From: Haemophilus parainfluenzae
GTDB taxonomy: Bacteria; Pseudomonadota; Gammaproteobacteria; Enterobacterales; Pasteurellaceae
DNA: 64,000 nucleotides
Assembly (NCBI RefSeq): GCF_003252725.1
Contig: NZ_QEPO01000001.1
Location: 62,001 to 126,000, forward strand
Reading direction: 5' to 3'
Below are positions 29,797 to 38,780 of this stretch, piece by piece. The notes beneath the pieces were generated by a model. That model was not told the DNA's origin. It saw only the letters and a program-made list of their open reading frames with translations, and ran no database searches. The translations under genes and the position numbers were made by a program. How positions within the stretch are numbered: the first letter of the stretch is position 1; the number at the start of each line of letters is the position of its first letter.

Positions 29797-31308
29797 ATGA
29801 CGAATAGTAATAGCTCAAATTCTCCCTATATTTTAGAAATGAGAAATGTATCGAAAACATTTCCTGGGGTTAAGGCATTAGATCAGATCAATCTCCGGGT
29901 CAAGCGTGGAAGTGTTCATGCTCTGATGGGGGAAAATGGAGCTGGTAAATCCACATTGATGAAAATTCTATATGGAATTTATATTCCTGATGAAGGTGGA
30001 GAACTTATTCTAGATGATAAACCTTTTAAACCGGGACGCCCTATTGATGCAATTCGTCGAGGTCTCACTATGGTGCCTCAGGAAATTTCTCCTGCTGCTA
30101 ATTTGACGATTGCGGATAATTTTTATTTAGGTCGAGAAATAACGAAAGGTAAATTTTTCCTTAATCAAAAAGCAATGAATGAGCAAGCTTCCGCTATTTT
30201 AAAAGAACTTGGTGTGCCAATGGATGTTACAGAAAAAATGTCCGATGTATCGGTCGCAAAAGCTCAGTTGGTTGCGATTGCGACAGCCGTTTCTAATGAT
30301 GCGAAAGTGATCATTATGGATGAGCCAACAACGGCATTAACTGAAAATGAAGTAGATCAACTTTATCGCATTATTGAGACGGTTAAAGCAAGAGGCATTG
30401 CGATTATCTTCATCTCTCACAAATTAGATGAAGTTTTTAGAGTGTCTGATGAGATCACGGTAATTCGCGATGGTCAATATGTGGATACGAAGCCAACAAA
30501 AGAAGTGACCAAAGAACAACTCATTTCCATGATGGTTGGCCGTGATATGTCAGAAATGTTCCAACGTGAGCGTTTTGAGTTATCTGATGAGATTGTTTTA
30601 GAAATTAAACATTTTACCCGAGAAGGAAAATATCAAGATATTAATTTTGCTGTACGTAAAGGTGAGATCTTTGGAATTGCTGGATTAGTTGGAGCAGGTC
30701 GTTCAGAAATTGTAGAAGGCTTATTTGGTTATAAACCTGCGGATAGTGGTGAGATTTATATTAAAGGCGAAAAAGCGATTATTAATAATCCACTAGATGC
30801 CATGAAGCATAAAATTGGCTTTGTAACTGAAGACAGAAAATTGACAGGCTTGTTCCTAAATCTGAGCATTACAGACAATATGATCATGCCTGAAATGTCG
30901 CCTTATTTAGAGAATTTTCTCGTATCTGTTGCAAGAGCACAAAAAACGGCAAATGAACAAAAAACAAAACTCAAAATAAAAGCGCCAAATGTGGATGTGA
31001 TTACGAATAATCTGTCTGGAGGTAACCAACAAAAAGTATTGCTTGCTCGTTGGTTATTACTAGAGCCTGAAATTTTGATTTTAGATGAACCAACGAAAGG
31101 GATTGACGTAGGGGCTAAAGCTGAGCTCTATAAATTGATGGTTGAGTTATCAAAACAAGGTAAAACAATCATTATGATTACGTCAGATATGTTGGAGCTT
31201 TTATCAATGAGTGATCGCGTTATGGTTATGCATGAAGGGCATCAAGTTGGCATCATTCCACATACAGAATTGACTCAAGAGCGAGTACTTGAATTAGCTT
31301 CGGGTTAG
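29797..31308 (+). CDS. ABC importer ATPase (two-domain, RbsA/MglA type)
   Basis: A 503-residue tandem ATP-binding protein of the CUT2 class of sugar importers. The first domain carries Walker A GENGAGKST (about 48-56), the degenerate signature SVAKAQLVAI and Walker B VIIMDEPTTALTENE. The second carries a degenerate Walker A (GLVGAGRSE), a full LSGGNQQKVLLA signature and ILILDEPTKGIDVGAK. This one-active, one-degenerate arrangement is typical of MglA, RbsA and XylG. It is preceded by the two binding-protein genes and followed by the permease, completing the inositol importer. An uptake sequence lies just upstream at 29741-29749. Confidence 0.92.
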   Translation: MTNSNSSNSPYILEMRNVSKTFPGVKALDQINLRVKRGSVHALMGENGAGKSTLMKILYGIYIPDEGGELILDDKPFKPGRPIDAIRRGLTMVPQEISPAANLTIADNFYLGREITKGKFFLNQKAMNEQASAILKELGVPMDVTEKMSDVSVAKAQLVAIATAVSNDAKVIIMDEPTTALTENEVDQLYRIIETVKARGIAIIFISHKLDEVFRVSDEITVIRDGQYVDTKPTKEVTKEQLISMMVGRDMSEMFQRERFELSDEIVLEIKHFTREGKYQDINFAVRKGEIFGIAGLVGAGRSEIVEGLFGYKPADSGEIYIKGEKAIINNPLDAMKHKIGFVTEDRKLTGLFLNLSITDNMIMPEMSPYLENFLVSVARAQKTANEQKTKLKIKAPNVDVITNNLSGGNQQKVLLARWLLLEPEILILDEPTKGIDVGAKAELYKLMVELSKQGKTIIMITSDMLELLSMSDRVMVMHEGHQVGIIPHTELTQERVLELASG

Positions 31309-31363
31309 CGTCTATTAATTAGAATAGTTTATTTATTAAGATTAAAAAAGTGAGAGGTTTATT

Positions 31364-32317
31364 ATGGAAAACGTGACACTGAAGAAAATGATTAATGCGT
31401 ATGGAATGGTCTTAATTTTAATTCTTCTCTTTTTGGCATTGTCTGTTTCGATAGACGGCTTTTTTTCAGCTAGAACAGTATGGAGTATTATCGAACAAGT
31501 ATCCATGTTTGGTATTATTGCAATTGGTGTAACCTTCATCATTATCACAACGGGTATCGATCTATCATCTGGTTCTGTGGTGGCGCTTACAGCAGTCGTT
31601 TCTGCTTCAATTGTAACTGGTGGCGATAGCGTATCATCAGCGCTATTGGCTTTTGCTGCATCAATTTTAATTGGTGCTTTATTGGGATTGTTTAATGGTG
31701 GATTTACAGCGCTTGGTGGTATTCCGCCGTTTATCTCAACTTTAGGTATGATGATTATTGCACGTGGTGCCGCACAGCTTTACTCTGATGGTCGTCCAAT
31801 TGATGCCTCTTCAGAAGCATTTACCTGGATTGCGGATGTAAATATTTTTGGACTTCCTGGGCTGGTCTTGCTGTATATCTTAATTGTAATCGCTTCTCAT
31901 ATTTTACTTAGCCGTTCAACCTTTGGTCGTCATGTTTATGCAGTAGGTGGAAACCTGAATGCAGCTAAAATCTGTGGTATTAACACAAATAGAACATTAA
32001 TTTGGGTTTATATTCTAGGTGGTGCATTATCTGGATTAGCGGGTGCTTTACTTGCATCACGAACCTATGCTGGTAACCCATCTTACGGTTTGGCTTGGGA
32101 GCTTGATGCTATCGCAGCAGCAGTTATTGGTGGGGTTTCTTTAAGTGGAGGTTTTGGTACGATTCCAATGTGTGTGATTGGGGCTTTAATTATCGGTACC
32201 ACCAATAAAGGCTTAAATATGTTAGGTGTGGATCCATACTGGCAACAAATTGTTAAAGGGGCAATTATTGTAATCGCAGTATTACTTGATACCTTAAAAC
32301 GTCGCAAAAAAGGGTAA
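31364..32317 (+). CDS. ABC importer permease (RbsC family)
   Basis: A 317-residue inner-membrane protein with about eight to ten hydrophobic helices. The BPD_transp_2 hallmark TTGIDLSSGSVVALTAVV is near residues 65-82, and GRHVYAVGGNLNAAKICGIN is the cytoplasmic loop that contacts the ATPase. The C terminus is basic (LKRRKKG). CUT2 importers use a single permease gene as a homodimer, as here. It is the last gene of the importer operon and is closed by a terminator. Confidence 0.92.
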   Translation: MENVTLKKMINAYGMVLILILLFLALSVSIDGFFSARTVWSIIEQVSMFGIIAIGVTFIIITTGIDLSSGSVVALTAVVSASIVTGGDSVSSALLAFAASILIGALLGLFNGGFTALGGIPPFISTLGMMIIARGAAQLYSDGRPIDASSEAFTWIADVNIFGLPGLVLLYILIVIASHILLSRSTFGRHVYAVGGNLNAAKICGINTNRTLIWVYILGGALSGLAGALLASRTYAGNPSYGLAWELDAIAAAVIGGVSLSGGFGTIPMCVIGALIIGTTNKGLNMLGVDPYWQQIVKGAIIVIAVLLDTLKRRKKG

Positions 32318-32343
32318 TGTAGACAAATATCTATTGATTTCAG

Positions 32344-32371
32344 AAAAGGCTACCTATGGTAGCCTTTTTAT
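32344..32371 (+). terminator. Terminator of the inositol importer operon
   Basis: AAAAGGCTACC-TAT-GGTAGCCTTTT hairpin followed by T-rich sequence, 27 bases after the permease stop. Confidence 0.85.
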
Positions 32372-32567
32372 TTGAATTAAGATTTAAAGCATAAAGAGAA
32401 TAATACATATATACGTTTTTATTAAGAAAAGTGCGGTCAAAAAAGAGGATGTTTTTGAAATGATGTAGTAATTATCTGAAATGCTAATTGGACTTATTGG
32501 CAACAAAATCTCTATGGTAAATGAGGGAATGTTTCTCACCATTTTTTGTCGTTTTAGGATATAAAAA

Positions 32568-32595
32568 AGACCTAAATTTCTTTAGGTCTCTTTCC
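32568..32595 (-). terminator. Terminator of the iolD-iolE-iolG operon
   Basis: On the - strand AGACCTAAA pairs with TTTAGGTCT around GAAA and is followed by a T6 run. It lies 19 bases after the iolG stop. The rest of 32372-32567 has only a lone uptake sequence (32428-32436). Confidence 0.8.
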
Positions 32596-32613
32596 ATATT
32601 TATATGTTTAGTT

Positions 32614-33624
32614 CTAAGCGATTTCTGCTAATTTAACTGGGCGTCCTTCATCTAATGAACGTTTAGCCGCAAGTGCGATAATCACTGGTTGCAACCCATC
32701 ATTACCATTCACTAAAGTCGGTTTGTCGTTCACTACGGAATCAACAAAACAAGCCATCTCGTCAGCAAAAGATTGCATATAACGTTCTAAGAAGAAGTAT
32801 TTAGGTTTCTCGGCAATCACACCGGCTTCACAGGAATAAACCGCAGTAGAATCGGTATCATTGCGAGTTTGCACCGCACCTTTTGAGCCGAATACTTCAG
32901 CTCGTTGATCGTAACCGTAAACTGCTTTTCGACTATTATCGATCACGCCAATAGCGCCGTTAGCAAGTTTTAAGGTGATAACAGCCGTGTCGATATCGCC
33001 AACTTTACCGATTTCTGGATTGACCAGCACACCACCAGCTGCATACACTTCTACAACCTCACTACCAGATAAATAGCGAATCATGTCGAAGTCATGAATG
33101 GTCATGTCGAAGAACATTCCACCAGATACTTTTACATATTCAATTGGTGGTGCATCAGGGTCACGAGAGGTTACTCGAATTAAGTGTGGTTCACCAATAT
33201 CACCATTTTCTACACGAGTTTTAATCGCTTTGAAGTTATGGTCAAAGCGGCGATTAAAGCCAACCTGGAATTTTACGCCAGCTTTCTCCACTTCAACCAA
33301 CACCTCTTTGATGCGATTGACATCTGCATCAACTGGTTTTTCGCAGAAAATGTGTTTGCCTGCTCGAGCAGCTTCAATAGAAATTGGCGCATGGGTATTG
33401 GTAGATGAACAGACTAATACAGCATCAATTTCCGGGTCTTGTAGAATTTGTTTGTAATCCTCATAAACATGAGCAATGCCCATGCCTTTTGCCCATTGTT
33501 TGAGCTCATCCGTTACTCTGACGTCAGAAATTGCTTTAATTTCAGCGCCCTTCACATATTTTGTAATACTTTCAGAATGTACGCGACCAATACGACCGGC
33601 GCCAATAATACCTACTTTAATCAT
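32614..33624 (-). CDS. iolG: myo-Inositol 2-dehydrogenase IolG
   Basis: A 336-residue Gfo/Idh/MocA dehydrogenase that oxidises myo-inositol to 2-keto-myo-inositol (scyllo-inosose), the first committed step. The Rossmann motif GIIGAGRIGRVHSES is at 5-19 and FCEKPVDADVN carries the catalytic Lys of the EKP motif. SGGMFFDMTIHDFDMIRYL contains the Asp/His pair typical of true inositol dehydrogenases. It lies two bases downstream of iolE on the same strand, so the two are certainly cotranscribed. Confidence 0.93.
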   Translation of the reverse strand: MIKVGIIGAGRIGRVHSESITKYVKGAEIKAISDVRVTDELKQWAKGMGIAHVYEDYKQILQDPEIDAVLVCSSTNTHAPISIEAARAGKHIFCEKPVDADVNRIKEVLVEVEKAGVKFQVGFNRRFDHNFKAIKTRVENGDIGEPHLIRVTSRDPDAPPIEYVKVSGGMFFDMTIHDFDMIRYLSGSEVVEVYAAGGVLVNPEIGKVGDIDTAVITLKLANGAIGVIDNSRKAVYGYDQRAEVFGSKGAVQTRNDTDSTAVYSCEAGVIAEKPKYFFLERYMQSFADEMACFVDSVVNDKPTLVNGNDGLQPVIIALAAKRSLDEGRPVKLAEIA

Positions 33625-33626
33625 AA

Positions 33627-34523
33627 TTAGATCCCCGCTGTTTCTTTAATGTATTTACGGCCTTTGACGGCGTATTCAAATGGGTTAGCGATGGCAGGGT
33701 CTTGTTCTGCCTCAACCACCATCCAGCCTTTATAATTGTGTTTTTCAAGAATATCAAAAATTGGTTTGAAATCGATTACACCATCACCTGGTACGGTGAA
33801 TGTGCCTTTGCGAACACCTTCTAAAAAGCTAAGATCATTTGCTTTTACTTCAGCAACGACTTCATCACGCACATCTTTTAAATGCACGTGGCAAATTCGG
33901 TCGATGTATTTTTCTAATACGTCTAGCATCGCTTTTTGTGAGCCTTCAGAATAATAGATATGACCTGAATCAAATAACAAATACACGTCATCGTTAACGA
34001 CAGCCATATATTTATCAATTTCAGCTGGAGTTTGAATACCTGTACCCATGTGATGATGTAGGCATACTTTCATCCCTTTTTCAGCTGCTAATTTGGCTAG
34101 TTCATTGTAGCCCTCAGCAAGGAGTTGCCATTCTTCTTCAGTAAAAACAGTTTTTTCTTTAAAAACAGCTTTTGTTGTGCCTTGGATACTACGGCTTTGT
34201 TCGGAACAGCCAATAACCTTGGCTCCCATAGCATGAAGAAAATCTCGATGTTTAATGAATTCTTTGATCGTTTCTTCTTTTTTGCCATCTACAAAAAAGG
34301 TACTAAACCAAGCATTACAAATTTGAATTCCACGAACACTCAATTTGTGTTTTAGCACTTCCACATCGCGCGGATATTTATTTCCGACCTCGCATCCAGT
34401 AAAACCGGCCAGCGCCATTTCACTAACACATTGTTCAAAGGTATTTTCTTTGCCAAGATCAGGCATGTCATCGTTAGTCCAACCAATTGGCGCGATACCT
34501 AATTTCACGTTTTCAGCTTTCAT
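33627..34523 (-). CDS. iolE: myo-Inosose-2 dehydratase IolE
   Basis: A 298-residue AP-endonuclease-2-like TIM-barrel enzyme that dehydrates scyllo-inosose to 3D-(3,5/4)-trihydroxycyclohexane-1,2-dione. It begins [18 protein letters not shown], the highly conserved IolE N terminus. The metal-binding core is seen in [29 protein letters not shown] and [11 protein letters not shown], followed by [18 protein letters not shown] precedes the ATG at 34523. It lies between iolD and iolG in one operon. Confidence 0.94.
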   Translation of the reverse strand: MKAENVKLGIAPIGWTNDDMPDLGKENTFEQCVSEMALAGFTGCEVGNKYPRDVEVLKHKLSVRGIQICNAWFSTFFVDGKKEETIKEFIKHRDFLHAMGAKVIGCSEQSRSIQGTTKAVFKEKTVFTEEEWQLLAEGYNELAKLAAEKGMKVCLHHHMGTGIQTPAEIDKYMAVVNDDVYLLFDSGHIYYSEGSQKAMLDVLEKYIDRICHVHLKDVRDEVVAEVKANDLSFLEGVRKGTFTVPGDGVIDFKPIFDILEKHNYKGWMVVEAEQDPAIANPFEYAVKGRKYIKETAGI

Positions 34524-34575
34524 AGTATTTCCTTCTCGAAAGAGTGGTTAAATTGGAGATAAATCAAGTCTTTGA

Positions 34576-36522
34576 CTAATAGCGTCTCGCTTCGTTAATG
34601 TGTTTCACACTATTTTCATGAGCTTTACGGATAGTCTCTTTTTTAGAAACCTCTGCTACGCCGACGTGCCACCAGCTACCATAGCCATGGATCATGGTTT
34701 TTGGTAGTACTTTGATATCAATTAAGGTGGAAACATTTTGTTTTTTAGCATCGGCTAAGGCGGCGTACAATTCTTCTTCTGTTGTGACTTTGTATGTCTT
34801 ACATCCGTAAGAAGCAGCGTTCATGGCAAAATCGACAGGTACGAATCCACCATCTAATTTGTTAGTTTGTGGATTTCTGAAACGGAATTCTGTCGCAAAA
34901 CTATCCATACCATTGCCGATTTGTAAGTTGTTAATACATCCGTTAGTCATATTGTCGAATAAAACTACGTTAATTTTTTTATTTTCTTGTACGGATGTGA
35001 CAAGTTCAGAATGAAGCATCATATAAGAGCCATCACCCAATAAGGCATAAACCTCTTTTTCTGGTTGAGCTAATTTTGCGCCTAAAGCCGCATTGACTTC
35101 ATAGCCCATACAAGAATAGCCATATTCTAAATGATAGGTATTTTCGCCTTTAGATTGCCACGCTCTTTGCAAGTCGCCAGGTAAGCTACCAGCAGCTCCA
35201 ACAATGATATCGTTTTCACCTAAGGTCTCATTGAGAATGCCTAGAACACGGCTTTGTGTTAAGCAAGATTGAGTAAGCTTAATAAATTCCTCATAAACTT
35301 TTTCTCGATCCAAGGCATCATTTACTTCTGGGATGAAATCTTTTTCAGTGTAAGTCGCGTGATAAATACGTTGTAATTCCTGTTTAAATTGTGCTTTAGC
35401 TTCACTAATTGAATTGCCCCATTGAGCACGATAGCGATAACCTGTTGGCGAGAGAAGTGCGGTAAGTTTTTCTAACGTTTCTTTCGCATCAGCAACCACT
35501 TGAATGCCATCTAATTTATAAGCATCAAAACGGGCAATGTTAACATTTAGGAATTTTACCTCTGGATTTTGGAAGATCCATTTAGAGGAAGTTGTGAAAT
35601 CCGTATAGCGAGTACCAATACCGATAATGAGGTCAGCCTCTTTTGCCAAGAGATTAGCGGCTAAACAACCTGTTTCGCCTACACCACCAACGTTAAAACT
35701 ATGTTCAGAAACGACCGCACTTTTACCCGCTTGAGTCTCTGCAAAAGGAATATGGAATGTTTCTGCAAAGTGCTTGAGTTGTTCTGCGGCTTCTGAATAA
35801 CGCACACCACCACCACAAATAATTAATGGTTTTTTCGAGCTCATAATAAGCTCAATAGCAGATTTCAACATCGGCTCAGTTGGTAGTGTTCTTTCAATTC
35901 TGTGAACCCGTTTTTGTAGAAAATATTCAGGGAAATCATAGGCTTCAGCTTGAACATCTTGAGGTAGCGCAAGAGTTACTGCACCGGTATCTGCTGGGTC
36001 AGTTAATACTCGCATGGCATTAATACAGGCAGTCATCAATTGCTCAGGACGGCTAACACGGTCCCAATATTTGCTTACTGCTTTAAATGCATCATTTGTG
36101 CTAATGCTTAAGTCGTGAAATTGCTCAATTTGTTGTAAAACAGGATCAGGTTGGCGGGTTGCAAACACATCACCCGGTAAAAGAAGAAGTGGAATACGAT
36201 TAGCTGTTGCGGTTGCAGCTGCTGTAATCATATTGGCCGCTCCAGGTCCAACAGAAGAGGTGCAAGCATAAATTTTTTTGCGTAGATTTTGCTTTGCAAA
36301 ACCAATGGCCACATGAGCCATACCTTGTTCATTACGCCCTTGACGAGCGATGAGATTACCGCTGTCTTGTTCTAATGCTTGACCAATACCTAATACATTG
36401 CCATGTCCAAAAATACCAAAGATACCTTCAACAAATTTAGTGACTTTACCGTCAAACTCAATATATTGATTATCAAGGAATTTTATTAGCGCTTGTGCCA
36501 CAGTTAGTCTTACAGTTTTCAT
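34576..36522 (-). CDS. iolD: 3D-(3,5/4)-trihydroxycyclohexane-1,2-dione hydrolase IolD (ThDP-dependent)
   Basis: A 648-residue thiamine-diphosphate enzyme that opens the inositol ring to give 5-deoxy-glucuronate. The N-terminal PYR domain holds [15 protein letters not shown] with the catalytic Glu and [17 protein letters not shown] central FAD/Rossmann-like domain follows. The C-terminal PP domain carries the ThDP/Mg motif [14 protein letters not shown] through the NN-type downstream element. It is the first gene of iolD-iolE-iolG and is divergent from iolC, with a 310-base shared control region. AAAGGAG precedes the start. Two uptake sequences occur within the gene. Confidence 0.94.
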   Translation of the reverse strand: MKTVRLTVAQALIKFLDNQYIEFDGKVTKFVEGIFGIFGHGNVLGIGQALEQDSGNLIARQGRNEQGMAHVAIGFAKQNLRKKIYACTSSVGPGAANMITAAATATANRIPLLLLPGDVFATRQPDPVLQQIEQFHDLSISTNDAFKAVSKYWDRVSRPEQLMTACINAMRVLTDPADTGAVTLALPQDVQAEAYDFPEYFLQKRVHRIERTLPTEPMLKSAIELIMSSKKPLIICGGGVRYSEAAEQLKHFAETFHIPFAETQAGKSAVVSEHSFNVGGVGETGCLAANLLAKEADLIIGIGTRYTDFTTSSKWIFQNPEVKFLNVNIARFDAYKLDGIQVVADAKETLEKLTALLSPTGYRYRAQWGNSISEAKAQFKQELQRIYHATYTEKDFIPEVNDALDREKVYEEFIKLTQSCLTQSRVLGILNETLGENDIIVGAAGSLPGDLQRAWQSKGENTYHLEYGYSCMGYEVNAALGAKLAQPEKEVYALLGDGSYMMLHSELVTSVQENKKINVVLFDNMTNGCINNLQIGNGMDSFATEFRFRNPQTNKLDGGFVPVDFAMNAASYGCKTYKVTTEEELYAALADAKKQNVSTLIDIKVLPKTMIHGYGSWWHVGVAEVSKKETIRKAHENSVKHINEARRY

Positions 36523-36591
36523 TGTAATCTCCTTTTAGGGTAACTTGCATTAGTGCTAGTATATAAGCATTCTTCTAATTTTAAATATTTT

Positions 36592-36607
36592 TGAAATAAA
36601 AATTTCA
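36592..36607. promoter_or_regulatory. Palindrome TGAAAT-AAAA-ATTTCA, candidate IolR/RpiR operator
   Basis: A perfect 16-base palindrome of the form GAAA-N6-TTTC, placed near the iolD promoter. RpiR-type inositol regulators elsewhere bind GGAA-N6-TTCC-like sites, so the spacing fits. Confidence 0.45.
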
Positions 36608-36611
36608 TTTT

Positions 36612-36627
36612 TGAGACATAGATCAAA
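36612..36627. promoter_or_regulatory. Candidate CRP site between iolD and iolC
   Basis: TGAGA-CATAGA-TCAAA matches TGTGA-N6-TCACA at 4 of 5 positions in both halves and shares its spacer with the site near iolA. Confidence 0.5.
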
Positions 36628-36770
36628 TTTTTTTTTAGCTCGAGAATTCGATTTTATAAATGAAGGTTAGACAGTGTAGTAAACAGGATTGTTTTAGATG
36701 TAGTAGAACAGTTTTTAGATATTGATTTTGTAATTAATATCTAAAAAATGAAATTTCGTTATTGCTTTTT

Positions 36771-36788
36771 TTGAAATATATGTTTCAA
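36771..36788. promoter_or_regulatory. Palindrome TTGAAA-TATATG-TTTCAA, candidate IolR/RpiR operator
   Basis: An 18-base palindrome with perfect 6-bp arms, again GAAA-N6-TTTC, 45 bases before iolC. Confidence 0.45.
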
Positions 36789-36832
36789 TTTGTATTAGCG
36801 AAGCAACTTTATTAATTAGAAGGAATGGCATT

Positions 36833-38743
36833 ATGAAAACGGTAGAAAAAACACTAGACCTCATTTGTCTCGGTCGCGTAGCTGTTGATCTTTATGCGCA
36901 ACAAATTGGTGCGAGATTAGAAGATACATCTTCTTTTTCCAAATATCTAGGTGGATCTTCAGGTAATGTTGCCTATGGAACTGCTGTGCAAGGTGTGAAA
37001 TCCTCAATGCTAGCACGTGTTGGGGATGAGCATATGGGCCGTTTCTTGCGTGAAGAATTACAGCGTGTTGGCGTAGATACCAGTCATCTCATTACGGATA
37101 AAGAACGTCTAACCGGACTTGTCATTTTAGGTATTAAAGATCAGGATACATTCCCATTAATTTTCTATCGTGAAAATTGTGCCGATATGGCTATTACAAA
37201 AGAAGACTTTGATGAAAGCTATATTGCCTCCGCTAAAGCATTAGCTATTACAGGGACTCATTTATCCCACCCGAAAACCAGAGAAGCCGTGTTAACCGCA
37301 TTAGAGTATGCCGGTAGAAATAATACGAAACGCTTGTTAGATATTGATTATCGCCCAGTATTATGGGGGCTAACTTCTCTTGGTGATGGTGAAACTCGCT
37401 TTATTGATTCAGAAGCAGTGACAAAATCGTTACAAGAAGTATTACATCATTTTGATGTACTCGTGGGTACCGAAGAAGAATTTCATATTGCTGGTGGTTC
37501 AACTGATACATTAACCGCACTTAAAAATGTGCGTAAGTTCAGCCATGCTGTTTTGGTTTGTAAACGTGGCGCATTAGGTTGTTCAGTATTTGAAGGGGAT
37601 ATCCCTGATGATTTGGATGGTGGATTAAATGTTTATGGCGTGAGAGTGGAAGTGCTGAACGTGCTTGGTGCAGGGGATGCATTCATGTCAGGGCTCATTC
37701 GAGGTTACATTAATAATGAAGGTTGGGAGCAATCTTGCCGTTATGCAAATGCGTGTGGTGCATTGGTTGTGTCTCGCCACGGTTGTGCTCCAGCAATGCC
37801 AACAAAAGCCGAGTTAGATAATTACTTAGCTCGCGCAGAATCAGTACCTCGTCCAGATTTAGATCCACAATTAAATCATTTACATCGAGTCACTACCCGA
37901 AAAGCAAAATGGGATAATTTATGTATCTTTGCTTTTGATCATCGCAAACAGTTAGTTGATCTCGCTGAGAAATGTGGTGCAGATGTCAAACGAATTCCTA
38001 AATTGAAACAACTTCTCTTACAAGCTGCAGAAAGAACTGCACAGGAAGAGGGAATTTATGATGGACAAGCAGGAATTCTTGCCGATACTACTTTTGGTCA
38101 AGCTGCACTAAATGAAATTACCGGTAAACATTGGTGGATTGGACGTCCAATTGAACTTCCAGCTTCTCGCCCATTACGTTTGGAATATGGTGATTTAGGT
38201 AGTCAATTAGCAACCTGGCCACAAGAACATGTAGTGAAATGTTTGGTCTTTTACCATCCGAAAGACAGTATTGAAATGAAAACAGAGCAAGATGCAATAT
38301 TAAAACAAGTGTATCAAGCTTGCTGTCGAACCGGGCATGAATTGCTATTAGAAGTGATTTTACCTTCAGATATGGAGCAAAATGAAGAATACTATGCTGA
38401 AATTATTACTCATTTCTATCATTTGGGCATTAAACCGGATTGGTGGAAATTACCGGGTGTTTCAGCAAAAGCTTGGGCACATATTAGCGAAGTCATTCAA
38501 GCAAATGATCCATATTGCCGTGGAATCTTGATTTTAGGTTTGGATGCACCGGAAGATAAGTTTAAAGCAGTATTTGATGCATCAGCTAATGCACCTTTAG
38601 TCAAAGGTTTTGCTGTAGGACGAACAATTTTCGGGCAACCATCAGGAGATTGGTTAAGTGGAAAATTAACAGATGATGGGCTTGTTGCTGAAGTGAGTGA
38701 AAGATACAGAAGACTTATTAAACTTTGGAAATCTCGTCAATAA
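36833..38743 (+). CDS. iolC: Fused 5-dehydro-2-deoxygluconokinase (IolC) and DUF2090 aldolase-like domain
   Basis: A 636-residue fusion. Residues 1-330 are a PfkB-family kinase that phosphorylates 5-dehydro-2-deoxygluconate. The first PfkB signature is GGSSGNVAYGTAVQGV and the catalytic motif is LNVLGAGDAFMSG (about 278-290). Residues about 335-636 are a DUF2090 domain, which resembles class I aldolases and is thought to cleave the phosphorylated product to dihydroxyacetone phosphate and malonate semialdehyde. No separate iolJ aldolase is seen in the cluster, which supports this. Fusion of these two domains is known in several proteobacteria. It is monocistronic, divergent from iolD, and convergent with the regulator gene. 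Confidence 0.92.
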   Translation: MKTVEKTLDLICLGRVAVDLYAQQIGARLEDTSSFSKYLGGSSGNVAYGTAVQGVKSSMLARVGDEHMGRFLREELQRVGVDTSHLITDKERLTGLVILGIKDQDTFPLIFYRENCADMAITKEDFDESYIASAKALAITGTHLSHPKTREAVLTALEYAGRNNTKRLLDIDYRPVLWGLTSLGDGETRFIDSEAVTKSLQEVLHHFDVLVGTEEEFHIAGGSTDTLTALKNVRKFSHAVLVCKRGALGCSVFEGDIPDDLDGGLNVYGVRVEVLNVLGAGDAFMSGLIRGYINNEGWEQSCRYANACGALVVSRHGCAPAMPTKAELDNYLARAESVPRPDLDPQLNHLHRVTTRKAKWDNLCIFAFDHRKQLVDLAEKCGADVKRIPKLKQLLLQAAERTAQEEGIYDGQAGILADTTFGQAALNEITGKHWWIGRPIELPASRPLRLEYGDLGSQLATWPQEHVVKCLVFYHPKDSIEMKTEQDAILKQVYQACCRTGHELLLEVILPSDMEQNEEYYAEIITHFYHLGIKPDWWKLPGVSAKAWAHISEVIQANDPYCRGILILGLDAPEDKFKAVFDASANAPLVKGFAVGRTIFGQPSGDWLSGKLTDDGLVAEVSERYRRLIKLWKSRQ

Positions 38744-38754
38744 TTGTAAATGTA

Positions 38755-38780
38755 AAATGCCCCATATTGGGGCATTTTTA
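38755..38780. terminator. Bidirectional terminator between iolC and the RpiR-type regulator gene
   Basis: AAAATGCCCCA-TAT-TGGGGCATTTTT, an 8-bp GC-rich stem with A and T flanks on both sides. Confidence 0.88.

Larger units (their letters stand above)
36523..36832. promoter_or_regulatory. iolD/iolC divergent regulatory region
   Basis: This 310-base AT-rich region has no gene. It holds two GAAA-N6-TTTC palindromes (36592-36607 and 36771-36788), a candidate CRP site (36612-36627) and a further GAAATTTC (36750-36757). An AAGGA ribosome binding site for iolC is at its right end. Confidence 0.6.
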
